A stretch of 64,000 nucleotides of DNA from Emiliania huxleyi CCMP1516 (lineage: Eukaryota > Haptophyta > Isochrysidales > Noelaerhabdaceae). A program made the translations under genes and the position numbers. How positions within the stretch are numbered: the stretch's first letter is position 1; each line of letters starts with the position of its first letter. The stretch covers positions 30,941 through 94,940 of the forward strand of contig NW_005201286.1 in the NCBI RefSeq assembly GCF_000372725.1, given 5' to 3'. Shown one piece after another: positions 38,601 to 48,445 of this stretch. Under the pieces are notes generated by a model. It ran no database searches. It saw only the letters and a list, made by a program, of their open reading frames with translations, and was not told the DNA's origin.

Positions 38601-41600
38601 CCGTGTCGCAGGACGCCTTAGCCGAGTAGGTCGCGGTGTAGGCGTTCCCGTCGGAGACCGCCGACCAGCTCGAGTACCGGAAGTCGTAAGGCTCCACGTA
38701 GCCGTTGTCCTCCAGGAGCTTGCTGAGCTTGGCCTCGCCGTCAGCCAGGTGAGACTCGTCCTTGATCCACGCATTCATGGTCTCCTTCATCTTCGCAATG
38801 GTCACGCACTCCGGAAGCGCCTTCTCCGCGGCGTCGGCGGCAGCCTCAGCTAGGGCGGCGGCTTCTTCGGGCGTCATGCCCTTGGCAATCGCATCAGCAG
38901 CGGCCTCTCCCGCCGCGTCTGCCGCCTCAGGCGACAGGTCGTCGTCGAGCGCCTTCTCCACGGCGTCGGCGGCAGCCTCCGCCGCCTCGGCCGCCTCCTC
39001 GGGCGTCAGGCCCTTCTCCAGCGCGTCGGTGGCAGCCTCTGCAGCCGCATCGGCCGCCTCAGGCGACAGGTCATCGTCGAGCGCCTTCTCCACGGCGTCT
39101 GCGGCAGCCTCCGCCGCCTCGGCCGCCTCCTCGGGCGTCAGGCCCTTCTCCAGCGCGTCGGCGGCGGCCTCCGCAGCCGCATCGGCCGCCTCAGGCGACA
39201 GGTCGTCGTCGAGCGCCTTCTCCACGGCGTCTGCGGCAGCCTCCGCCGCCTCGGCCGCCTCCTCGGGCGTCAGGCCCTTCTCCAGCGCGTCGGTGGCAGC
39301 CTCCGCAGCCGCATCGGCCGCCTCAGGCGACAGGTCGTCGTCGAGCGCCTTCTCCACGGCGTCTGCGGCAGCCTCCGCCGCCTCGGCCGCCTCCTCGGGC
39401 GTCAGGCCCTTCTCCAGCGCGTCGGCGGCAGCCTCCGCAGCCGCATCGGCCGCCTCAGGCGACAGGTCATCGTCGAGCGCCTTCTCCACGGCGTCTGCGG
39501 CAGCCTCCGCCGCCTCGGCCGCCTCCTCGGGCGTCAGGCCCTTCTCCAGCGCGTCGGCGGCAGCCTCCGCAGCCGCATCGGCCGCCTCAGGCGACAGGTC
39601 ATCGTCGAGCGCCTTCTCCACGGCGTCTGCGGCAGCCTCCGCCGCCTCGGCCGCCTCCTCGGGCGTCAGGCCCTTCTCCAGCGCGTCGGCGGCGGCCTCC
39701 GCAGCCGCGTCTGCCGCCTCAGGCGACAGGTCATCGTCGAGCGCCTTCTCCACGGCGTCTGCGGCAGCCTCCGCCGCCTCGGCCGCCTCCTCGGGCGTCA
39801 GGCCCTTTTCCAGCGCGTCGGCGGCAGCCTCCGCAGCCGCATCGGCCGCCTCAGGCGACAGGTCGTCGTCGAGCGCCTTCTCCACGGCGTCTGCGGCAGC
39901 CTCCGCCGCCTCGGCCGCCTCCTCGGGCGTCAGGCCCTTCTCCAGCGCGTCGGTGGCAGCCTCTGCAGCCGCATCGGCCGCCTCAGGCGACAAGTCGTCG
40001 TCGAGCGCCTTCTCCACGGCGTCTGCGGCAGCCTCCGCCGCCTCGGCCGCCTCCTCGGGCGTCAGGCCCTTCTCCAGCGCGTCGGTGGCAGCCTCCGCAG
40101 CCGCATCGGCCGCCTCAGGCGACAAGTCGTCGTCGAGCGCCTTCTCCACGGCGTCGGCGGCAGCCTCCGCCGCCTCGGCCGCCTCCTCGGGCGTCAGGCC
40201 CTTCTCCAGCGCGTCGGTGGCAGCCTCTGCAGCCGCATCGGCCGCCTCAGGCGACAGGTCATCGTCGAGCGCCTTCTCCACGGCGTCGGCGGCAGCCTCC
40301 GCCGCCTCGGCCGCCTCCTCGGGCGTCATGCCCTTGGCAATCGCATCGGCAGCAGCCTCCGTAGCAGCGTCTGCGACCTCTTCAGCCACGCCCTCCTTGC
40401 ACACGGTAAAGCTGTCCTCTCCGAGGGGCACGGTCAGCTCCTCCTTCCATGTTGGGTTAGCCGCCTGGCACTCTGCCGTGTCGCAGGACGCCTTAGCCGA
40501 GTAGGTCGCGGTGTAGGCGTTCCCGTCGGAGACCGCCGACCAGCTCGAGTACCGGAAGTCGTAAGGCTCCACGTAGCCGTTGTCCTCCAGGAGCTTGCTG
40601 AGCTTGGCCTCGCCGTCAGCCAGGTGAGACTCGTCCTTGATCCACGCATTCATGGTCTCCTTCATCTTCGCAATGGTCACGCACTCCGGAAGCGCCTTCT
40701 CCGCGGCGTCGGCGGCAGCCTCGGCTAGGGCGGCGGCTTCTTCGGGCGTCAGGCCCTTGGCAATCGCATCAGCAGCGGCCTCTCCCGCCGCGTCTGCCGC
40801 CTCAGGCGACAGGTCGTCGTCGAGCGCCTTCTCCACGGCGTCGGCGGCAGCCTCCGCCGCCTCGGCCGCCTCCTCGGGCGTCAGGCCCTTCTCCAGCGCG
40901 TCGGTGGCAGCCTCTGCAGCCGCATCGGCCGCCTCAGGCGACAGGTCGTCGTCGAGCGCCTTCTCCACGGCGTCTGCGGCAGCCTCCGCCGCCTCGGCCG
41001 CCTCCTCGGGCGTCAGGCCCTTCTCCAGCGCGTCGGCGGCAGCCTCCGCAGCCGCTCGGGCGAGTAGCCCTCGATGATGGCGTCGCCTGCTGCCTCGCCC
41101 GCCGCGGCGACCGCTTCAGGCGAGAGGCCCTCGTCAAGCGCCTTCTGAGCCGCCTTGCCTGCAGCCTCGGCCGCGGCTGCTGCCTCCTCTCGCGTCTTGC
41201 CGGCGATGATGGCGTCGCCCGCCGCCTCACCTGCCGCAGCCGCAGCCTCGGGCGAAAGGCCGTCGTCGAGCGCCTTCTGGGCCGCCATGCCGGCAGCATC
41301 TCCTGCTGCAGCCGCCACCTCGGGCGACAAGCCCTCGCCAATGGCATCGCCTGCGGCCTTGCCCGCTGCAGCAGCAGCGTTGGGCGAGAGGCCCGCGTCG
41401 AGGGCAGCCTGGGCCGCCTTGCCGGCAGCCTCTCCAGCAGCAGCCGCCGTCTCCGGGTCCTCGCCGGCGATGATGGCGTCGCCTGCGGCCTGGCCCGCCG
41501 CAGCAGCGGCCTCGGGCGAGAGGCCCGCGTCGAGAGCTGCCTGAGCCGCCTCACCCGCTGCCTTGGCGGCGGCTGCCGCCTCCTCCGGGCTCTTGCCCTC

Positions 41601-42377
41601 TGCGATGGCCTTTGCAGCCGCCGCCGCCGCGGCCTCGGCAGCCTCGGGCGAGAGGCCGGCGTCGAGGGCAGCCTGTGCCGCAGCTGCGGCGGCCTTTGCC
41701 TCCTTGGCCGCCTCGTCAGCGGTCTTTCCGTCCTCCATGGCGACCGCACGAGCATCCGCCGCTGCCTTGGCAGCCTCCGAAGACATGCCAGCATCGACTT
41801 CGGCCTGCTCCTCGTCCGCGGCAGTGGCCGCGGCGGCCGCCGCGTCCTCGGCACTCGCCCCGTTGCTCAGCGCTTCCGCCGCGACCTCGGCGGCCTCCTT
41901 TGCCGCCTCGACAGAGTGCCCCTCGTTGAGGGCTGCCTGCGCAGCCTCACCGGCACCCTTCGCGATTTCTGCGGCCTCCTCAGGGGACTTGCCGTCGATG
42001 ATGGCCTGACCAGCCGCCTCTGCCGCAAGCTCAGCCGCCTCAGGCGCAAGGCCTTCGTCGATGGCGTCGTCGTACGCCTTTGCTGCGGCGGCGCCGGCGG
42101 CGGCGGCTTCCTCAGCCGTTTTGCCGGCGAGGATAGCTTTGGCCGCCGCATCTCCGGCCTGATCAGCCGCTTCAGGCGAGAGGCCATCATTAAGCGCCGC
42201 CTGCGCGGCCTTACCTGCGGCATCGCCAGCGGCTGCCGCCTCCTCGGGCGTCTTGCCGTCGATGATGGCATCTCCAGCAGCATCGCCCGCTTCCGCTGCA
42301 GCCCCAGCCGAGAGGCCGTCGTCGAGCGCCTTCTGCGTAGCCTTGCCTGCGGCCTGGCGTGGCAGACGGTGAACGAG
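35674..42377 (-). CDS. Giant Ala/Glu-rich tandem-repeat type I membrane protein
   Basis: Read right to left. From an acceptor-like AG near 42354 come degenerate ~20-aa helical units ([K/L]xxGLSPEAAxxAGxAAGxAI), in one frame to ~41056. A one-base loss there shifts to the frame that runs to TAG 35674. Then follow about twenty near-identical 44-aa (132-bp) units, EKALDDDLSPEAADAAAEAA + EKGLTPEEAAEAAEAAADAV. They are interrupted by two copies of a ~100-aa non-repetitive module (40700-40360 and 38825-38490: TIAKMKETMNAWIKDESHLA..., four Cys). Degenerate units follow (37190-36130), then a Pro/Cys/Gly-rich stalk, one transmembrane helix (LGTVIVPASLLGVALFALSR, ~35840-35775) and a basic/Ser tail. Each half-unit probably forms one helix, capped by SPE/TPE. 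No start or signal peptide was found, so the first exon is missing. A surface or wall role is inferred from topology only. Confidence 0.7.
37196..41058 (-). repeat. 132-bp tandem repeat with a 1,875-bp higher-order duplication
   Basis: 132-bp units encode 44 aa. The block around the Cys module recurs at an offset of 1,875 bp (38490-38860 versus 40365-40735), essentially identical apart from a few bases such as 38876/40751. This indicates recent unequal exchange or an assembly duplication. Confidence 0.85.
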
Positions 42378-42426
42378 CTAGCGTGCGGGGAGAGCGGCAT
42401 TGTGCATGGTGCGGAGTGCATTGCCG

Positions 42427-42556
42427 TTCTTAACGGAGTCGCTTAGGCGGCTCCGGTGGTGAGCCTGTGTGTGTGCCAGTCCGCGCCAGTCTGCGCCCTT
42501 GTCGTGCCAGTGTGCTGTGAGAGAGGCTTGTATCCTAAGAATTCTTTCGCGTGTGA
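42427..42556 (+). repeat. Dispersed repeat family D, copy 3
   Basis: GGAGTCGCTTAGGCGGCTCC, then GTGCCAGTCCGCGCCAGTC and a diverged end GTGTGAGGGAGTACT. A piece (GAGCCAGTCTGCTGTGAGAG) also lies at 32692-32711, and a GCGAGGGAGTTTTGTTG piece at 49211-49227. Confidence 0.7.
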
Positions 42557-42576
42557 GGGAGTACTATCGGGTCGCC

Positions 42577-44275
42577 ATGCGCGCGCCCCAGAGCACGCCT
42601 CGCGCCACCGCTGTAAGCCGCCCGACGACCGGGCTACACGCCGGCGCAACTTCTCCATCCGAGGGCGTCGAGCTGGGGACAGGGTGTGGGGTCGGTCGAT
42701 CGGAGAGCGCGCCGGGCCCTCGCCGCGATTCAGAGCCGCGAGGCTACACAAGGCTCCTCGCGGATAAGCGCGAGGGCGTCTGGCTGACGGAGCGCAACCC
42801 AGGCCGGCAGGCTCCAGCAGGTGGGCGCGCTAATGCATTCGCGGACCGCAAGGGCCCAGGAGCAGCGTCGCATGCGCTGCGGCGTGCTGTCTCTGCGGGG
42901 GATGCTGATGCTGCCGCCGTCGCGAGGCTGCCGCCGTCGGCGTTCCGCCGCCGGAGGGCGCACGAGCTGCTGCTTCGCGGCGAGCCGGTTGCTCTCGCGC
43001 TGGCGGTGGGCGCCCTCTCCCTCGCATTCTTCGGCGGGCTCTCGTACCTCCTCTTCTCGCGCTTCCCGCAGTACTTTGTCTACGTCCAGATCGCAGCCTT
43101 CATCCTTGGAGGCTCTGGCCTGCCCTGGCTCTTCCACGGACTGCACGGGCCAACTGGCGGCGCGCTCCCTCTCCTCTCCTCCCCTCTCCTCTCCTCTCCT
43201 CTCCTCTCCTCGCCTCGCCACTCCTCTCCTCTCCTCTCCTCTCCTCTCCTCTCCTCACACCCTGTGCGAACTGCTCTCCCGCTCGCGCGAGTAGGCGCCG
43301 TCGACTTTTGGGCGTCGGGGCTGCTGCTGCTGCTGGCGGGGGCGGCCGCCGCAGGGTGCCCGCGCCTTTGCGCGCGGGCGCTGCGGCTGCGCGGCGCTTC
43401 CTCCGCCGGCGACGATGGTTCGGGTGGAAGGAGTGGGCGGGAGCTCTCTGGCAGCCTTCTCGGGGCCTGTTTGTAGGGGAGGCGCACCAGCGCGACGCTA
43501 CGATGCTGCTGTGCGGGATGCAGGAAGAGAACGCCGGGAGAGGACACTCCCTCCAGAGGGGCGGAGTCGCCGACAGGGGTTTGCAGGGGGAGGGGGGGGG
43601 GGAGCCCGGCCCGGGGGGGAGGGGGGGGGGGGTCACTTCTCCTCTTGCTGCCGCGCCCCGCCGCCCCTTCTGACGCCAGCCGCGCCTCCCGCGCCAGGCC
43701 GTTGCGCTCGGTCTGGGCTTGCTATGGGAGGGCGCGACGCTTCCGCCGCCTCACGCGCCGTGAGCGACCAAGAGATGCCGCAACCGCTTTCTACGCCTTG
43801 CCGCCAGCTGGAGATAGCCGAGGTCGGGGCGAGGATGGAGGGCACGGGCCACTCTCGCCCGCCCTCGCACCGCCGCTTGAGCTCTGCTGCCCTCGGCCAG
43901 GTTCGAGCCGCCCCACTTCGCAACCGAGCCGCAACTCGCGCGCGTGATGCTCGCCGCCGGCTGGACGGTCGCGCTGGTCGTGCTCCGCTTCCTCGCCGCA
44001 CGCGCGCCGCTGCTCGGCATCGAGGTGAGGCCAGAGACCCGCCCGACCCCCCGCCCACCACGCCGCTTCGACCCGCCTTCGACCGGCCGCCGCCTCGGCC
44101 GCTACCACCCCTCGGCCTCAGCCGCTGGTATCACCCGCCCAGCCGCCCTGCCGCCCACTGCGCCCACGCCTCTGCCGCCCTCGGACAGGCTCAACTGCCG
44201 CTCGGCCTGCTCAGCGTGCTATGCGCCCTGCTAGCGCTGATGCCCCTCTCCCTGCTCGTTGGTGAGCTGCTCTAG
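42577..44275 (+). CDS. Small multi-pass membrane protein, exons partly resolved
   Basis: ATG 42577, 36 nt after GAATTCTTT, opens a disordered leader, then a helical segment (AVARLPPSAFRRRRAHELLL) and membrane helices VALALAVGALSLAFFGGLSY and YVQIAAFILGGSGLPWLFHG. Intron 43157-43294 (ACTG|GCGGCG...GAGTAG|GCGCCG, body (CTCCT)n) joins to AVDFWASGLLLLLAGAAAAG. After an unresolved stretch with G-runs (43430-43890) come two further exons: ~43904-44020, FEPPHFATEPQLARVMLAAG + WTVALVVLRFLAARAPLLGI, donor GAG|GTGAGG; and ~44190-44275, AQLPLGLLSVLCALLALMPL + SLLVGELL, stop 44273-44275. Four or five membrane helices in all. No family recognised; the middle exons are uncertain. Confidence 0.55.
43157..43294 (+). 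repeat. (CTCCT)n minisatellite intron
   Basis: 138 nt, multiple of three and stop-free, so it would also read through as Leu/Ser repeats. The splice reading is preferred because it restores a membrane helix and follows the AG|GC pattern. Confidence 0.6.
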
Positions 44276-44520
44276 CGTCGAGGGCTCTGCACGTGGACGT
44301 GCAGGCATGCTGCCATTGCTGGCCCCGAGTGTCAGTGAGAGAGTGATCGTTGATCGAGCATCGACACTCTTGTGTATATCGCGTTCTTGTCACTATCTTG
44401 AGACCTGTGGATACTCGACGAGGGAAAAATCGTAACGAATACAACACGTCGGCCTAGATGGTCGCCTCTTTCTCGCAGCAGAGCCGGTGCCGGTGCCGAT
44501 GCGGCGCGATGGCGGTGCGC

Positions 44521-45394
44521 TTGGGCCAGGTACCAATTTTGTCGAATTTATTTCAAAATCTGCAGGCGCGGAGCGCCTGCGAAAATTTTGAAGAAATTTG
44601 CAGTCGGGCCTGATTTTCATCAGGATCTTTCAAATTTGCGGTGTGGAGTTGGGGGGTGGGTTAGGTTAGGGTTATTAGGGTTAGAGGGTTAGGGTTAGGG
44701 TTAGGGTTAGGGTTAGGGTCAGGGTTGTCTGGTTGTGTCTGTATATGCCAGCGTTGCAGGGTTCTGCGCTGGGATCTGGCCCCACAGCGCCGACGACTAA
44801 GACTCAGCCCCACACGCTGACCTAGGGTTAGGGTTAGGGTTAGGGTTAGGGTTAGGGTTAGTCTTCTTGTGTTTGTATGCCAGCGTTGCAGAGTTCTGCG
44901 CTGGGATCTGGCCCCAGCGCCGACGAGTAAGACTCAGCACCGCACGCTGACCCCACCAAATGCCGCCTCAGGGCGCCAGGCCGCCAGCCACTTCTTACAC
45001 GCGGCCGGCGCCCTCTCGCGGCAAAAGGGTCGAGCGAGCGGGCAGAGTCGCGATGTCTGCGCACCCGCGTGCCGATGGGCGGCACACGCAACCGAGAGAG
45101 GCCCTGTCGCGCCGCCAGTAGCGTTCTCCGCACTCCCCACGCCACCAATTGCCGCCTCAGGGCGCCAGCCACCTCTTACACGCGGCCGGCGCCCTCTCGC
45201 GGCAAAAGGGTCGAGCGAGCGGGCAGAGTCGCGATGTCCCTGCGCACCTGGGTGTTCGCCGCCTATATGCTCTATCCTGTGCCAAGACGGACACATTTTG
45301 ACAATCAAAATCTACCTCAAAATTTGCGGCCGCCCCTCGAAATTTGCTCATCAAAATTTGCGGTGGCCCGGATCGAAACCTGTACTTTGGCCAA
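44521..45394 (+). repeat. Interstitial telomere-type block, copy 1
   Basis: Starts TTGGGCCAGGTACCAATTTT and ends TACTTTGGCCAA; direct copy of 59764-60470. It contains two TTAGGG arrays (44661-44727, 44823-44862), each followed by a ~90-nt cassette (TATGCCAGCGTTGCAG ... GACTCAGC..CACACGCTGACC). This copy has an extra internal duplication of ~190 nt (44954-45142 and 45143-45240). Confidence 0.9.
44661..44727 (+). repeat. TTAGGG array
   Basis: Imperfect at the left (GGTTAGGTTAGGGTTATTAGG), then perfect TTAGGG units on the plus strand. Internal, not a chromosome end in this window. Confidence 0.95.
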
Positions 45395-45559
45395 CGGTGC
45401 GCGCGGGAGCTCTGGGGGAGACCATGGCTGGCAGCGGAGGACCGCGGCACCTCCGCTGGCTGTCTAGCGCCGAGCACCTCTCTACTCCTCCTTTCCGCGC
45501 GGGGCGGCCGCTCCTTTGCCCCTGCCGTCCGGCCCGGATCTGCTCCGCGGCGCGTCAAA

Positions 45560-45804
45560 CTCCGCGTTCCAGGACGGGCGGGCTTGCCGAAGCAGCAAGC
45601 GAGGAGGCGGTCGATGGAGATGGTCGGCGCCGCGTAGTGCGACGTGAGTCTCCGGTGGTGCTCGAGGTGGTCCGCCGTCGACACAAAGAGCCACGGCACG
45701 AGCCTGGCGGAGGCGTCGGCCAGCTTTGGCGTGTGGATCAGGAGGTTGTTGAGCGAGACCACTCCGACGGCGAGGAACATCGACATGCGATCGGGCCGGA
45801 GCAC
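45560..45804 (-). CDS. Fatty acid hydroxylase-like fragment
   Basis: Minus-strand frame with MSMFLAVGVVSLNNLLIHTP..., WLFVSTADHLEHHRRLTSHY and AAPTISIDRLLACCFG. The DHLEHH cluster, followed by a Tyr/Asp-containing end, fits the last histidine box of the fatty acid hydroxylase (sterol desaturase) superfamily, diiron membrane enzymes. The earlier His boxes and membrane helices should lie upstream (higher coordinates) but were not found before the heat-shock gene at 45997. Downstream, sequence soon runs into the telomere-type block at 45394. Probably a truncated relic; a last exon of a gene with unseen exons is possible. Confidence 0.55.
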
Positions 45805-45996
45805 CTCCGGAGGTTGGGAGGGGGAGTGAGAGGGTGGGCGGGCGAGAGAAAGGGGGGGCAGACAGGCTCAAAAGAAGAATTTTAGGAAGATCAACCTCGC
45901 ACAACATCAACGAAGAAAAAGAATGCGTAAACGAGAAAAAGAAAAGGCGCAAGATATAAACTTCTCCCCCTACCCCTAGGTACGCGAGCTCGTACT

Positions 45997-48445
45997 TCAA
46001 TAGATGTAGCAGCTGGGCTCCTCCGCCCTGCTGCAGGATAAGTACCACGTCAGCGCGGCGCCCACCAGGGCGCCGGCTGCGGCAGCTGCACCTCCGACGA
46101 CCATCGGAGAGGGAGAGGCGCCGGAGGCGGACGGGTCTCCCTTGTCCAGCTGCCGCTTCCGCATCCCGCTCTCCGTCAGCGACAGCCCTCGCGAGCCGCT
46201 CGCGAGGGTCAGCAGCTTCCGGTCCCGGACCGGGATTTTGACGCTCCCCAGCATCTTGGGCACCACGACGCGCAGGACGCCATTCTCCGTCGTTGCCTCG
46301 ATCGCCGACACGTCGATCATCGACAGCGACGAGGGCAGGCAGATATCGTGCGAGACGGTCCGTGTCTCGACCAGCTTCTCCTTGTCCCCGCTGCGCCTGT
46401 GGCCCGGGGGCGAGCCCGCGGTGAGGGCAGCGGCGAGGGCCGCGGTGAGGGCAACGGCGCGGGCGACAGTAGCGATGCCTCTTCTCCTTCTCCTTCTCCT
46501 TGCGCAGGCGCTCAACCTTGTTCCCCTCGCTGTCCACCTCCGTGTTGCCCTTCACCGAGAGGACGCCGTCCTCCAGCGACACATCCAGGTCCTCTGGATG
46601 CAACCCAGGCGCCTATACCTCGTCCGAGAAATGACGCGACGAGCAGGTGTGTCTAATGGGATAGCGGAGTTAGGCGCGGGGCACCTCGATGGTCACGGTG
46701 AAGGCGTCGGCAGAGTCCCGCTCGACCACGTCCCTCGGGCCGCCACTCTCGTCGCCCCCATAGGCGCTGCGCGGGACGATGTCGAAGGAGATGCGATCGG
46801 TGAGAAAGGTGAGCACCTATCGGGACATGTGAACGGACATCTCGTCGCGGGTGTATGCCCGTGGCGACGCGAGAGGACTGGGTCGGGGGCGAACAACTGC
46901 AGAGGGAGTAGTCGTGTCTCGCTAGAGCCCGCATCACCGTGTTCGAGAGGAAGTCGTCGATGATGCCCAGCACGAGAGCGTACAGCGTCGTGTGGAGACG
47001 CGACACCAGCGCCCGGCGGCCCTTGCCGAGGACATCGTACCACTGAGGAAAGGGGATCGCAGGCGGGAATGAGCCGCCGAGCGCCGGCAGCACAGGCGGC
47101 AGACGTGCCGATCAGAGTGTCTAGGAGAGTCGCGTGTGGATTTGTGTCTCGGCGGCGTTGCCTTGTCCTCCTCGGGCGCGGCGCCAGACTCCCTTGCGAA
47201 GCTCGCGACGGCGTCGAGGTCGAGCGGAGTCAGCGACGAAGAGAGCTTCTGCGCGCGCTCCTCCACAGAGATGCTCTTGCCGTTCTCGTCCTTGATGGCC
47301 TCGAAGCTCACGCGCACGTCATGGCCGCACACGGTGATGCGGAAGGTAGCAGCGAGCGAGTCGAGGAGGCGGAACAGAAGCTGGAGGCAGTTGATGTACA
47401 GCTTGCGCTCCACGAAATCGGGCACTAGCTTTTGGTTCACCTGCAGTGGCACGTGTTCGATCACTCTTGAGCGTGCGCTTGATGGGTGACTGCGCGCTTG
47501 TGTGGTAGCCCCGGGGGCAGCCTGCTGTTGTGCTGTGAGATTCATTGCCGGATTGGCGAGCTGCCGTTTGAAGCGGTATAGGCTATGGTGGACTGTCCAT
47601 CACTCACCGCAGGATTGGCGAGCAGCCGGTCCGCAACGAGCTCCAGGCCCTAGGAGAGAAGCGAGGCGAGGTATTGTGTGTGGCTCCTCACAAGGGAATG
47701 AGTGGCGGGCGCCTAGATAAGGCTCAAGACTGCCCAGGGGCCAGGGGCATGCGGAGCATGCGTCTCAGGAGTCTCAGGAGTCTCAGGAGTGTCGGGAAGA
47801 CTCTCGGGAGAGCGTCGGGTGCGTCTGAAGCGTTCACCTCGTGATGCCGCGCCACCTCGCGCACGATGCCGCTCACCGCGCCGAGCGATTCGAGCCGCCG
47901 CACGATCATCTTGTGGCCAACGACGTCCATGCCGTGCAACGAGGAGAGACCCTTGTACACGGCGTTGAGCGCAATCTTGACTGTTGACAGGTAGATTTGT
48001 TTCTCCACGCTGTCAGGGATGGACTGGATGTTGAGGTCGGCGTCGTTGAGAATCTGGGACCGCGGCGCAGTGCGGGTGTCATCGGTGGGAGAACACCCCC
48101 ACGCGCACTCCACCTGAAGCGGGTGTGTGCGGTCATAGGTGTGCGGTCATCGTGAAGAGCGACCGCCGCCCGTGACTGCCGCTTGGAGGAGCGCTGGCGG
48201 CGGCGCGCAGCGCCGGGTGGAGCGTCGCGGTAGTCTATACGCCCTGTACAGGGTAGAGTCTCGCAGCCTCTCTGAAGCATTACCTCCTCCACAAACTGCT
48301 CCACCATCTCGAGCGGCACCCCGCTCGGCCACAGCGGGTTGCTCTCGCTCTTGGAGGAAGGTTCCTCCTTTGGCTCCGCGGCCGCCTCGCTCGCGGCCGA
48401 CGAGCCGCTGCTGCGCCGCCCCGAGCTGCTCCTTCGGTCGCTCAT
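45997..48445 (-). CDS. Three-repeat / alpha-crystallin (HSP20) / membrane-tail protein, 489 aa
   Basis: Exons (minus): 48445-48284, 48053-47838, 47649-47608, 47440-47162, 47042-46938, 46816-46685, 46612-46479, 46396-45997; 1470 nt, in frame. After a Ser/Glu leader come three related ~60-75-aa helical repeats: SIPDSVEKQIYLSTVKIALN..., LVPDFVERKLYINCLQLLFR... and VLGKGRRALVSRLHTTLYAL.... Each ends in a (V/F)..GH or DRISFDI strand. The third runs straight into an alpha-crystallin domain (~275-405): DAFTVTIEAPGLHPEDLDVS, LEDGVLSVKG, ETRTVSHDICLP and ENGVLRVVVPKM. The C-terminus has a hydrophobic helix (MVVGGAAAAAGALVGAALTW) and a short Cys-rich tail, suggesting a tail anchor. HSP20 domains bind unfolding proteins (family knowledge); here probably at a membrane (inference). 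Five GT and two GC donors. Confidence 0.8.

Noticed and set aside
36890-40504. Long plus-strand open frames (Ser/Ala-rich, ~580 codons each; Pro/Arg-rich ~455) over the giant repeat
   Set aside because: They are the antisense of the 132-bp repeat, whose codon pattern avoids stops on both strands. Only the minus strand gives helix-capped units, Cys modules and a membrane anchor.
44661-44862. A true chromosome end at the TTAGGG arrays
   Set aside because: Unique gene-bearing DNA continues for 19 kb beyond, and the same arrays recur at 59.9 kb.
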